Part shown: positions 55,061-63,134 of the stretch, one piece after another
Position numbering within the stretch: the stretch's first letter is position 1
How the letters are laid out: every line of letters starts with the position of its first letter
Source of the DNA: Clostridiaceae bacterium
GTDB taxonomy: Bacteria > Bacillota_I > Bacilli_A > Erysipelotrichales > Coprobacillaceae
DNA length: 64,000 bases
Assembly: GCA_902363625.1 (NCBI GenBank)
Contig: CABJAS010000004.1
Location: 124,001 to 188,000 of the forward strand
Direction: 5' to 3'
Position numbers and translations under genes: made by a program
The notes under the pieces: generated by a model
Seen by the model: only the letters and a program-made list of their open reading frames with translations
Told to the model about the DNA's origin: nothing
Database searches by the model: none

Positions 55061-55132
55061 TACCCATGCTTTTAATGTATGATACACTATTCTATATGGG
55101 TATTTTATTATATTAAACTCTACTGATATAAT
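55061..55132 (+). promoter_or_regulatory. Hairpin and extended -10 upstream of the MFS gene
   Basis: TACCCAT (55061-55067) and ATGGGTA (55096-55102) form a hairpin with T-rich 3' side, then an extended -10 TGATATAAT (55124-55132). TAAACTCTAC occurs on both sides of the hairpin (55054-55063 and 55114-55123), a 60-base direct repeat that could be a regulator site. Confidence 0.45.
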
Positions 55133-55200
55133 AAATCTTGCAGCACTTCACAGTTACTAACTGTAAGATATTTTAAATAAGAATCAGGAGAGAAAAATAA

Positions 55201-56358
55201 ATGAATCACAATTTGAAATTAAAAATTGCATTACTGTCTTGCTGTTTTGTCACAGCATCAACAAATGCAATTGCGGGGAATATTCCGGAAATGGCAAAGA
55301 CCTTTTCTTCTACTCCGCTTTATATCATTGAGTTAATCACAACGATTCCGTCATTGTTTCAAATGCTGGCAATTATATTCGGTCGGTTTATCGCTAAGAA
55401 GATAGGCTATAAAAACAATATCCTTTTAGGAATCGTCTTATGCGGCATTGGGGGAGTTATTCCTATTTTCATTCAGGAAATCATGCTTATCTTGCTATCC
55501 AGAGCTGTTTTTGGGATCGGTGTAGGTTTAATTTCTTCCTCACTGCTTACCTTAATTATTTCATTCTTTGATGGGGAAACAAGAAGCACCATGATCGGAA
55601 TGCAGGGAAGCATAGGGGGCTTAGGAAGTTTGGTTGCTACCTTTATTGCCGGTCAGCTTCTGATATTTGGCTGGAACTACTCGTTTATCACCTATTTTGT
55701 CAGTTTTATTGTACTGATTATTGTCTTTTTATTTGTACCTAATGTTAAGAATAAAGAAGTTCATGATAATAAAGAAACTCATCAGCATGCCACTAAATCA
55801 TTTAAAGATATAATGGGATTAGTCAGTCTGTCATTATTGATGTTTCTTTCTGTTTCCTTGGCAACATTGTTTGTCATTAAAAGCTCTTCTTTAGTCACAC
55901 AGGCAGGATACGGAACAGCAAAAGACGGAAGCACTATTATTATGCTGATCTCTTTAGGCTCTTTATTAAGCGGTGCAATTTACGGAAAGATCTATTCAAA
56001 AATAAAAGACATGTCTTTAGTTTTATTCTATGTTTTATGTGCAGTGGCATTTGTTATCGGAGGAATATTTAATCATCTTATCACAATGTTGATTGCGGGA
56101 TTTATATTAGGTTTCGGTTATATGGCGTTTGTACCTTTTATTCAAGAGAAAATCCATTCTGTCTATGTTCATTTTGGTGAGAGTGCAACCAGTGTAGTTC
56201 TTGTGTTTCAAAGCTTAGGTGCATTCCTAGCCCCGTATCTTGGTAATATGTTTAGTTATGTGACAACGGATTTAAATAATCAGTTCATTATGAGCGGAGT
56301 TATCTTTGGAGTACTGGCATTAATAGCTTTCTTTATTAAAAGACCGATTCAAGCTTAA
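55201..56358 (+). CDS. MFS transporter (drug efflux type)
   Basis: 385 residues, twelve predicted membrane helices. The loop 2-3 motif reads GRFIAKKIGYKNN and helix 4-5 has SRAVFGIGVGLISSSLLTLII, as in drug:H+ antiporters of the major facilitator superfamily. Substrate unknown. CAGGAGAG precedes the ATG. It is a single gene, with a strong terminator after it and a possible operator region before it. Confidence 0.88.
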   Translation: MNHNLKLKIALLSCCFVTASTNAIAGNIPEMAKTFSSTPLYIIELITTIPSLFQMLAIIFGRFIAKKIGYKNNILLGIVLCGIGGVIPIFIQEIMLILLSRAVFGIGVGLISSSLLTLIISFFDGETRSTMIGMQGSIGGLGSLVATFIAGQLLIFGWNYSFITYFVSFIVLIIVFLFVPNVKNKEVHDNKETHQHATKSFKDIMGLVSLSLLMFLSVSLATLFVIKSSSLVTQAGYGTAKDGSTIIMLISLGSLLSGAIYGKIYSKIKDMSLVLFYVLCAVAFVIGGIFNHLITMLIAGFILGFGYMAFVPFIQEKIHSVYVHFGESATSVVLVFQSLGAFLAPYLGNMFSYVTTDLNNQFIMSGVIFGVLALIAFFIKRPIQA

Positions 56359-56387
56359 GATTCAATATAATATTGGATCTTTTTTTG
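56357..56387 (+). terminator. Terminator after the MFS gene
   Basis: AAGATTCAAT (56357-56366) and ATTGGATCTT (56372-56381), one G-T pair, loop ATAAT, then TTTTTT. Confidence 0.9.
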
Positions 56388-56476
56388 TTTGAATGCACTT
56401 AGAGAATCTTGGCTGAGGAATATCTCTTATATAAATAGAATATATAACAGTAGAAGATATAAACTTAGGAGGGCTT

Positions 56477-57466
56477 ATGTGCACAGCAATCAATGTTAAA
56501 ACGCAGCTTGGCAGTATTTTCTTAGGACGTACGATGGATTTTTCTTATCCTTTAGATCCACAGCTTTATGTTGTACCTAAAGGCTATGAATGGAATAACC
56601 AGCTAAATACGCATACGATTAAGACAAATTATACTTTTATGGGCATTGGTCAGGATATTTCTCCGGTAACCTTTGCGGATGGCGTCAATGAAATGGGCTT
56701 TGCGATCGCTGTTTTGTATTTTCCCGGCTATGCAGTTTATGATCCGATTGACGTGCAGGATCGTCAAACCTTATCTGTTACTGCACTTGAAATGACCAAG
56801 TTTTTATTGAGCACCTGTGCGAATGTTGACCAAGCAGCTAAGTTATTGAAAACAATTCGAATTGTTGGAATAGAAGATCCGGTAACTCAGTCGATTGCAC
56901 CGCTTCACTGGATCATGGCAGATAAAGAGGGAGCCTGCTGTGTCATTGAAAAAACAGAAAAAGGCTTACAGGTAATGAACAATCCCATCGGGGTACTATC
57001 AAACAGTCCTGACTTTTTATGGCATATGACAAATTTAAGAAATTATATGAGTGTAACACCAACACAGATGGAAGCGATAAAGTGGAACTCATTTAGCTTA
57101 ACACCATTTGGTCAAGGTGCAGGTACCTTTGGTTTACCGGGAGACTATACACCGCCATCCCGCTTTGTCAGAGCCGCCTTTTTAAAAAGCCATACCATTT
57201 ACCCCAATAACCAGAGTGAAGCAGTAACTGCCTGTTTTCATGTCATGGAAAGTGTAAGTATTCCTAAAGGCGTAGTCATAACGAAACGAGAAACCAGTGA
57301 TTATACTCAATATACAGCGTTTATGGATCTAACGACATCACAATACTTTTTTAAAACTTATGACAACAGTGAGATTATAGCGGTTCAATTACCACTTTAT
57401 TCCCAAAATAAAGATCAAATTATTTCTTTAGGTAAACTGATCCGTCCAATAACGTTTAAGCATTGA
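56477..57466 (+). CDS. Choloylglycine hydrolase-family Ntn enzyme (bile salt hydrolase or penicillin V acylase)
   Basis: 329 residues. Cys2, freed by loss of Met1, is the Ntn nucleophile (MCTAINVKTQ); Arg18 and Asp21 (GRTMDF), NNPIGVLSNSP and LPGDYTPPSRFVRAAF supply the rest of the site. The family splits amide bonds of conjugated bile salts, penicillin V or N-acyl homoserine lactones. At the place of bile-salt-hydrolase Asn82 it has Tyr81 (AVLYFPG), as in penicillin V acylases. AGGAGGGC precedes the ATG; no signal peptide. Confidence 0.9.
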   Translation: MCTAINVKTQLGSIFLGRTMDFSYPLDPQLYVVPKGYEWNNQLNTHTIKTNYTFMGIGQDISPVTFADGVNEMGFAIAVLYFPGYAVYDPIDVQDRQTLSVTALEMTKFLLSTCANVDQAAKLLKTIRIVGIEDPVTQSIAPLHWIMADKEGACCVIEKTEKGLQVMNNPIGVLSNSPDFLWHMTNLRNYMSVTPTQMEAIKWNSFSLTPFGQGAGTFGLPGDYTPPSRFVRAAFLKSHTIYPNNQSEAVTACFHVMESVSIPKGVVITKRETSDYTQYTAFMDLTTSQYFFKTYDNSEIIAVQLPLYSQNKDQIISLGKLIRPITFKH

Positions 57467-57470
57467 ACTT

Positions 57471-57508
57471 AGGAACTTGAAACCATGAAGGTGAAGAGTT
57501 CTTTTTTA
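57471..57508 (+). terminator. Terminator after the choloylglycine hydrolase gene
   Basis: GAACT (57473-57477) and AGTTC (57497-57501) with a weak inner extension, then TTTTTT. Confidence 0.6.
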
Positions 57509-57563
57509 TTGCACATAAAATAAATAAAGGGTAGAATATAAAACAATAAGAAGGAGGGATTTT

Positions 57564-57926
57564 ATGGAAAGCAATACATCAGAAGAATTAATGGCGGCGG
57601 AAAAGGTAATTTCTGCTACGATTAAAAATTGTGAAAAGATGCAGCCAAAATTTATAAAAGGAAGCTCACAGCATACCTTACTGGAAAACAGAATAAAAGC
57701 GCTGTATATCTCAAAAGCCTTAATCAGACAAGCAGATCTTTCTGTTTATACCATAGAAGAACTTCATCAGGCATTGCCGCCGATCCTCTCTATTATTCAT
57801 AAATGTGAAAAAGGGCAGTCCAAGTTTGAAAAGGGAACCCCTTATTATCAGCGCTTTGTCCCTTTGATCAATGCCATGTCCCAATCGTTGCTTCTGCTTA
57901 AAGAAGAAATTGATAAAAGAAATTAA
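57564..57926 (+). CDS. Unknown protein with internal duplication
   Basis: 120 residues, helical. Two ~40-residue halves align: SATIKNCEKMQPKFIKGSSQ and LSIIHKCEKGQSKFEKGTPY, each followed by a run toward ISKALI or SQSLLLL, so it arose by duplication of a helical hairpin. No cofactor motif. GAAGGAGGG precedes the ATG. It lies before a TetR gene but is separated from it by a promoter. No function proposed. Confidence 0.65.
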   Translation: MESNTSEELMAAEKVISATIKNCEKMQPKFIKGSSQHTLLENRIKALYISKALIRQADLSVYTIEELHQALPPILSIIHKCEKGQSKFEKGTPYYQRFVPLINAMSQSLLLLKEEIDKRN

Positions 57927-57930
57927 TTAT

Positions 57931-57971
57931 TTGACGTTAATCTTTTTATAGTTGTATAAAAACTGATATAC
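57931..57971 (+). promoter_or_regulatory. Promoter of the TetR-type gene, with inverted repeat
   Basis: TTGACG (57931-57936), 18 bases, TATAAA (57955-57960). GTATA (57954-57958) and TATAC (57967-57971) form an inverted repeat over the -10, a possible self-operator. Confidence 0.6.
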
Positions 57972-57991
57972 TAAGAACAGGAGGTGGGGAT

Positions 57992-58570
57992 ATGGCAATT
58001 AATATAAAAGCTCTTTTGGCAAATGGCTTGCTGGAACTTTGTGAAGAGATGCCGCTGGAATCGATTACCATCAAACAATTACTGAATAAAACGGAAGTTA
58101 GTCGACAGACCTTTTATAATCATTTCAAGGATAAAAATGACTTGATTCAATATATTTATTTAGAAAAGATCATACCTCGCTACAACGATGCTAATACTGA
58201 AATTGATTTTTATGAGTCTCTTTTGGATACCTTTAAAAGAATGAAAAAATATCATGTTTTTATGAAACAAGCTTGTTTGATGGAGGATCAAAATTGTTTA
58301 AGAGATTATATTTTTGATCACTGCAAACAATTCGATTTAGAGTGGCATCAGCATCTTTATGGAGAAAAGCCAATGCCTGAGGCTCTTCGTTTCGCAACTG
58401 AATACCATGCAACGGCTTCCAGCAGTATGACACTTTCTTGGATATTATCGGATATGCCTGCCAGCTGTGAAGAGATGGCATTTCTGATAACAAAAATGCG
58501 CGGTATTGGAATGGAAAAACTGTTTGCTGATGCGAACACAGGGAATAATCCTTATCAAAAAAATGAATAG
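57992..58570 (+). CDS. TetR/AcrR-family regulator
   Basis: 192 residues. The N-terminal helix-turn-helix is clear: SITIKQLLNKTEVSRQTFYN ... HFKDKNDLIQYIYLE. The C-terminal domain (LLDTFKRMKKYHVFMKQACL) resembles DhaS-like TetR members. Ligand unknown. AGGAGGTGGGGAT precedes the ATG. Its likely targets are itself and the operon that starts at 58685, because an inverted repeat lies between them. Confidence 0.85.
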   Translation: MAINIKALLANGLLELCEEMPLESITIKQLLNKTEVSRQTFYNHFKDKNDLIQYIYLEKIIPRYNDANTEIDFYESLLDTFKRMKKYHVFMKQACLMEDQNCLRDYIFDHCKQFDLEWHQHLYGEKPMPEALRFATEYHATASSSMTLSWILSDMPASCEEMAFLITKMRGIGMEKLFADANTGNNPYQKNE

Positions 58571-58571
58571 G

Positions 58572-58653
58572 TTGACAATTTAAGTAAAATGTCAATTTAT
58601 GGACAACATAAAAATAATTGTAAATTGCTCTCTCTTTCTTTATACATTAAAAT
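58572..58653 (+). promoter_or_regulatory. Inverted repeat and promoter of the MBL operon
   Basis: TTGACA (58572-58577) and TGTCAA (58590-58595) face each other across 12 bases. A promoter follows: TTGCTC (58625-58630), 17 bases, TAAAAT (58648-58653). TetR control is inferred from position only. Confidence 0.5.
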
Positions 58654-58684
58654 GAAATTGTATAGAAAAGGAGGGCTTTTATTT

Positions 58685-59512
58685 ATGGAAATAAAGAGAA
58701 GTAAACATGGACAGGCAATGCCTAAAAAAGTAATAAAAGTAAATGAAGATGCTTTTTTACCAATCCGTCAAACTGAAATTCGCTGGCTTGGCAATGCCAG
58801 TATTATGATCAACAGTCACGGAACAACTTTGATGATCGATCCTTTACTGGAAGGATTTGATATGCCGCTGCTTTTTGAAATGCCGATTTTGCCACAGACG
58901 GTTCCTCATTTAGATGCCGTACTGATTACTCATATTGATAATGATCATTTCAGCAGACCGACATGCACGGATTTAAAACTTGTTTGTGACGCCTACCATG
59001 CCCCTTATTATGTGGCAGAAGTGATGAAAGAAGAGAACATTAACGGAACTGGACATGCCATTCATGATACGTTTGAGGTCAATAATATTACTGCAACCTT
59101 AACCCCGGCAAGACATAACTGGCAAAATGGCTCAACAAAATATCATTATAGAGAATGGAAAGAGGAAGATTACTGTGGTTATTGGCTGGATACAATAGAT
59201 GGAACGATCTGGCTGCCAGGGGATTCCAAACTTATGGAAGAACATTTAAAAATGCCGGCTCCTGATGTTATATTGTTTGATTTCAGTGATAATGACTGGC
59301 ATATCACATTCGATGGGGCTGTCTTATTGGCTAATACTTATCCAAACGCAGATTTGATTTGTATTCACTGGGGAAGTGTTGATGCCCCTGATATGTCACC
59401 CTTTAACGGGAATCCTGAATCGCTGAAAGATAAAGTGATTCATCCGGAACGTATTCGTGTTTTAGCACCGGGCGAACCCTTTACATTAACTAAGAAACAG
59501 GTGAAAGCATGA
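58685..59512 (+). CDS. MBL-fold metallo-hydrolase (UlaG-like)
   Basis: 275 residues. IRWLGNASIMINSHGTTLMIDPLL and LITHIDNDHFSRPT (HxxxDH-like metal motif), LTPARHNW, WLPGDSKLM and ICIHWGS place it in the UlaG/YtnP-like branch of metallo-beta-lactamase-fold hydrolases. The exact substrate is unknown. ATG 58685 follows AAGGAGGGC; the longer frame to 58589 would run through the promoter. Its end overlaps the phosphatase gene by four bases. Confidence 0.85.
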   Translation: MEIKRSKHGQAMPKKVIKVNEDAFLPIRQTEIRWLGNASIMINSHGTTLMIDPLLEGFDMPLLFEMPILPQTVPHLDAVLITHIDNDHFSRPTCTDLKLVCDAYHAPYYVAEVMKEENINGTGHAIHDTFEVNNITATLTPARHNWQNGSTKYHYREWKEEDYCGYWLDTIDGTIWLPGDSKLMEEHLKMPAPDVILFDFSDNDWHITFDGAVLLANTYPNADLICIHWGSVDAPDMSPFNGNPESLKDKVIHPERIRVLAPGEPFTLTKKQVKA

Positions 59513-60078
59513 AAAAGACACTTTATTTAATGCGCCACGGAGAAACCATGTTTAATATCCAACACCGCATTCAAGGCTGGTGCGATTCTCCTCTGACAAA
59601 AAACGGTATTCAGCAGGCAAAGAAAGCAGGGCAGTATTTTAAAAATCAAAATATTGTCTTTGATCATGCTTACTGTTCAACCAGTGAGCGATGCAGTGAC
59701 ACTTTAGAGTATATAACGGATATGCCTTATGCCCGACTGAAAGGATTAAAAGAGATGTTTTATGGCGAACTAGAAGGAGAAAGCGAACGTCTAAACTGTC
59801 AGACACCTAAGGAATGCGAAATCTATTATTTGCAGTTTGGCGGGGAGTCGTCAAATACAGTGAGAGATCGAATGCTGGAAACTCTCACTTCTATAATGGA
59901 AAAAGAAGATCACAGCTCTGTCTTAGCTGTATCACACAGCGGTGCTTGCTTTAATTTTTTAAGAGCGATTCAAGATCCCATGGAAGAATTAGGAAAAGGC
60001 TTTGGCAACTGTTGTATCTTTGTTTATGAATTTATTGATCATCAGTTTTATTTAAAGGAAGTTATCAGACAACATTAG
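59509..60078 (+). CDS. Histidine phosphatase family protein
   Basis: 189 residues. LMRHGETMFNIQHRIQGWCDSPLT is the phosphohistidine motif (RHG) of the phosphoglycerate mutase-like branch, with VSHSGACFNFL supplying the second active-site histidine. Such proteins remove phosphate from small metabolites; substrate unknown. It starts inside the MBL gene stop (ATGA), so both are translated together. Confidence 0.88.
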   Translation: MKKTLYLMRHGETMFNIQHRIQGWCDSPLTKNGIQQAKKAGQYFKNQNIVFDHAYCSTSERCSDTLEYITDMPYARLKGLKEMFYGELEGESERLNCQTPKECEIYYLQFGGESSNTVRDRMLETLTSIMEKEDHSSVLAVSHSGACFNFLRAIQDPMEELGKGFGNCCIFVYEFIDHQFYLKEVIRQH

Positions 60079-60090
60079 GAGGTAATGATT

Positions 60091-61068
60091 ATGGAATACG
60101 TTAAATTGGGAAATACAGGATTAGATGTATCAAAAATATGTTTAGGCTGTATGAGCTTTGGAGATCCAAAGAAATGGATTCACAGCTGGGTATTAGACGA
60201 AGCTGCATCAAGAAAGATTATTAAAAAAGCATTAGATCTAGGTATTAATTTCTTTGATACCGCTAATGTTTATGGCATAGGCAGCAGTGAAGAAATCTTG
60301 GGCAAAGCATTAAAAGACTATGCTGTTAGAGAAGAAATCGTCATTGCCACGAAAGTGAGCGGTAAGATGCATGATGGACCGAATGGCTCAGGACTTTCCA
60401 GAAAATCAATCCTGCATGAAGTTGAACAGTCGCTTCAACGTTTGCAGACAGATTATATTGATTTATTGTATATTCATCGCTGGGACTATCAGACACCGAT
60501 CGAAGAAACAATGCGAGTCCTCAATGACTTAGTCCGATCAGGTAAAGTTCATTATATCGGAGCTTCCAGCATGTATGCATGGCAATTTCAAAAAGCCCAG
60601 TATGTCGCAGAAAAGAACGGTTGGACTAAATTCTCAGTCATGCAAGGACATTATAATTTGCTGTATCGTGAAGAAGAACGGGAAATGAATCCCTTATGTC
60701 TGGATATGGGGGTCGCTTTAGTCCCTTATAGCCCTCTTGCCGCCGGGCGTCTGACAAGGGATTGGGACAGTGAATCAAAACGTGCACAGGAAGATCAAGT
60801 GGCTAAACAAAAATATGATACCACAGAAGCACAAGATAAACTGATCGTACAAAGAGTAGCGGAAATAGCGGAAAAGCATCATGCGACTCGTTCACAGATT
60901 GCGGTTGCATGGCTTTGGCAAAAAGGGGTGACGGCTCCGATCGTAGGGATTACAAAAGAAAAATATTTAGATGATTTTATCGGTGCCTTAGATATCACGT
61001 TGAGTAAAGAGGATATGACATTACTTGAAGAATTTTATCTTCCTCATTCTATTATTGGGCATCAGTAA
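60091..61068 (+). CDS. Aldo/keto reductase
   Basis: 325 residues. MEYVKLGNTGLDVSKICLGC, FFDTANVYG (catalytic Asp and Tyr), VIATKVSG, YIDLLYIHRWD and GASSMYAWQFQ are family marks of NADPH-dependent aldo/keto reductases related to YajO/YhdN. Substrate unknown. ATG 60091 is eight bases from AGGAGG; ATG 60085 is only two away. The ribosome site overlaps the stop of the phosphatase gene, completing a three-gene operon. Confidence 0.92.
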   Translation: MEYVKLGNTGLDVSKICLGCMSFGDPKKWIHSWVLDEAASRKIIKKALDLGINFFDTANVYGIGSSEEILGKALKDYAVREEIVIATKVSGKMHDGPNGSGLSRKSILHEVEQSLQRLQTDYIDLLYIHRWDYQTPIEETMRVLNDLVRSGKVHYIGASSMYAWQFQKAQYVAEKNGWTKFSVMQGHYNLLYREEEREMNPLCLDMGVALVPYSPLAAGRLTRDWDSESKRAQEDQVAKQKYDTTEAQDKLIVQRVAEIAEKHHATRSQIAVAWLWQKGVTAPIVGITKEKYLDDFIGALDITLSKEDMTLLEEFYLPHSIIGHQ

Positions 61069-61074
61069 TAACTA

Positions 61075-61102
61075 AAATGGTTGTGCATACAGCCATTTTT
61101 TT
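61075..61102 (+). terminator. Terminator of the MBL-phosphatase-reductase operon
   Basis: AAATGGTTGT and ACAGCCATTT around GCAT with one G-T pair, then Ts. Confidence 0.88.
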
Positions 61103-61184
61103 ATGTCTTTTTTAGCTTATCCATGTCCGTTAAAATAAATTTATGTTAGAGTAAAGCATGTAAGTATAAAATGAGGTGAAGACA

Positions 61185-61616
61185 ATGAAAATTATAGTAT
61201 GTTTAGACGATCAAAACGGAATGATGTTCAATCAAAGGCGACAGAGTCAGGATCGCATGGTAAGAGAAGATATCATGGGACTGTCACTCCCTATTGTGAT
61301 GAATGCCTATTCTTATAAGATGTTTGAAAAAGATGCTTTTGCAGAAACGATTATTGTAAAAAATGAATTGCCTGTTTTTAAAGATGATTGCTATCAGTTT
61401 ATTGAAGATTTGGATATAAAGCCATATGAAGACCAAATCACAGAAATTATCGTTTATTCTTGGAATCGAAGCTATCCCAGTGACTTAAAATGGACGATAA
61501 ATCTAGCTGATAAACAATGGCAGTTAATATCTGAAACGGAATTTCAGGGTAATTCCCATGACTGTATTACCAAAAAGGTGTATCTCAGAAACGAGGATCT
61601 GACACATGATGTTTAG
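61185..61616 (+). CDS. Unknown protein paired with a secreted nuclease
   Basis: 143 residues. The start MKIIVCLDDQNGMMFNQRRQSQDRMVRED is a conserved pattern in clostridial proteins that are sometimes labelled ribonuclease Z without an MBL fold; I see no metal motif and treat that label as unsafe. ATG 61185 follows GAGGTGA. It overlaps the next gene by 11 bases, so the two are coupled, which suggests a role with the nuclease (for example as cytoplasmic partner or inhibitor), but this is inference. Confidence 0.65.
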   Translation: MKIIVCLDDQNGMMFNQRRQSQDRMVREDIMGLSLPIVMNAYSYKMFEKDAFAETIIVKNELPVFKDDCYQFIEDLDIKPYEDQITEIIVYSWNRSYPSDLKWTINLADKQWQLISETEFQGNSHDCITKKVYLRNEDLTHDV

Positions 61617-62448
61617 AAAATTACTGCTCATTTTCGCTGTTGCGGTCAGTCTCTTTGGCTGTTCTTTGGCACCGGAAAAAGAAGTCGTTGATTTAGCTGA
61701 CCTTCCGGAATTTTCGGGAGAACCCTATGTCGTTGTGAATGACAATATCCCAAATTTTGAAGAAAGTGATAAAAATACCAATTCATTTGAACGATACAGC
61801 GATCTTGATTCACTGGGAAGATGCGGAGCAGCATATGCTAATGTTTCAAAAGAGGTAATGCCTGTAGAAAGTCGTGGATCCATTGGACAGGTAAGACCCT
61901 CTGGCTGGCAGACTGTAAAATATGATCAGATTAATGGGAAATATCTCTATAACCGATGTCATTTAATTGGGTTTCAGCTGACCGGAGAAAACGCAAATGA
62001 GAAAAATCTGATTACAGGTACAAGATATATGAATACAGAAGGTATGCTACCTTTTGAAAATATGGTTGCTGACTATGTCAAAGAAACAGACAATCATGTG
62101 TTATATCGAGTGACACCTGTTTATGACGGAGACCATTTAGTCGCAAGCGGGGTTTTGATGGAAGCTGAATCCGTTGAGGATACCGGTGAGGGTATTCAGT
62201 ATTGTGTGTATGTGTATAATGTTCAGCCGGGCATAAGTATTGATTATTCTAATGGAGACAGCCATTTAAATGAAGAAACCGATACTAAAGAAGTGATAGG
62301 GGAAGAGATCCGAGGAAATAAAAAATCAAAAGTCTATCATTGCCCCGGACAAGCAGCTTATGAAAGTATGAAAGATTCAAAAAATTTGATTGTATTTAAT
62401 AACGAAGAAGAAGCAATCGAGGCCGGATATCGAAAAGCAAAACAGTAA
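61606..62448 (+). CDS. DNA/RNA non-specific endonuclease lipoprotein
   Basis: 280 residues. Signal peptide with lipobox LFGC (near residue 19), so it is likely attached outside the membrane. The EndA/NucA-like core is seen in YNRCHLIGFQLTGENANEKNLITGT; the His of the NRGH-like motif is kept (NRCH). The last ~50 residues (KSKVYHCPGQAAYESMKDSK ... EEAIEAGYRKAK) are a small module found beside such nucleases. Likely jobs are nucleic-acid scavenging or DNA uptake. Two ATGs (61606, 61609) start it, overlapping the previous gene. Confidence 0.88.
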   Translation: MMFRKLLLIFAVAVSLFGCSLAPEKEVVDLADLPEFSGEPYVVVNDNIPNFEESDKNTNSFERYSDLDSLGRCGAAYANVSKEVMPVESRGSIGQVRPSGWQTVKYDQINGKYLYNRCHLIGFQLTGENANEKNLITGTRYMNTEGMLPFENMVADYVKETDNHVLYRVTPVYDGDHLVASGVLMEAESVEDTGEGIQYCVYVYNVQPGISIDYSNGDSHLNEETDTKEVIGEEIRGNKKSKVYHCPGQAAYESMKDSKNLIVFNNEEEAIEAGYRKAKQ

Positions 62449-62483
62449 ATATAAAAATATGTTATAGATAATACAGGAATAGC

Positions 62484-62492
62484 TGTTATAAT
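62484..62492 (+). promoter_or_regulatory. Extended -10 promoter of the DUF1847 gene
   Basis: TGTTATAAT (62484-62492), 24 bases before the ATG, followed by AAAGGGGAG. No clear -35. Confidence 0.55.
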
Positions 62493-62516
62493 GGGGGAAA
62501 TAAAGGGGAGAAAAAA

Positions 62517-63113
62517 ATGAAATATACATGTGCCTACTGTCAAAAGCATAGCTGTCATAAAAATGATTTAGAGAATGCACCGAAGAACTGTCCGTCATTA
62601 GACGAAGAACAAAAAGAAATTATTAAGCTGTATCAAGAAAAAGAAAATTTTGATATTGCGAAAGCTTCTTCTAAAATTGTGATGGATGACTACGGCAGTA
62701 AAACCCGACTGAAAGAAATGATTGATTTTGCTCATGAGATGGGCTATCAGAAAATAGGTTTGGCATTTTGTGTGGGTCTATCTAAAGAAGCAGATGTGTT
62801 TAATCGTATTTTGGTTAAAAACGGATTTGACGTAGAGTCTTTAATCTGTAAGCTTGGAAGTGTTTCCAGAAAGGAAATTGGTATTACGGATTGTGATGTT
62901 CCGATGTGTAATCCAATTGCTCAGGCTAAATACTTGAACGATCAGAAAACAGATTTTAATATTGTACTAGGTCTTTGTGTTGGGCATGACACATTATTTT
63001 TTAAATATTCAAAGGCTCCGGTTAGTGTGTTTGCGGTAAAAGATCGTGTACTGGCTCATAATCCGTTAGGGGCTGTTTATTTAGCGGACAGCTATTATGA
63101 AGATAAATTTTAA
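62517..63113 (+). CDS. DUF1847 metal-binding protein
   Basis: 198 residues. The cysteine-rich start CAYCQKHSC is followed by KNCPSLDEE and later CVGLSKEADVFNRILVKNGF, CDVPMCNPIAQAKYLN and LGLCVGHDTLFFKYSKAPVS, the pattern of DUF1847 proteins. Several cysteines could bind a metal or iron-sulfur cluster. Function is not established. AAGGGGAG precedes the ATG. It is 21 bases ahead of the NimA-like gene and may share its transcript. Confidence 0.85.
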   Translation: MKYTCAYCQKHSCHKNDLENAPKNCPSLDEEQKEIIKLYQEKENFDIAKASSKIVMDDYGSKTRLKEMIDFAHEMGYQKIGLAFCVGLSKEADVFNRILVKNGFDVESLICKLGSVSRKEIGITDCDVPMCNPIAQAKYLNDQKTDFNIVLGLCVGHDTLFFKYSKAPVSVFAVKDRVLAHNPLGAVYLADSYYEDKF

Positions 63114-63134
63114 GGTAAATAAAGGAGAATATAT

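Noticed and set aside
58260..58595. Reverse-strand frame opposite the TetR gene
   Set aside because: Shadow of the TetR reading frame; its start falls in the operator-like repeat.
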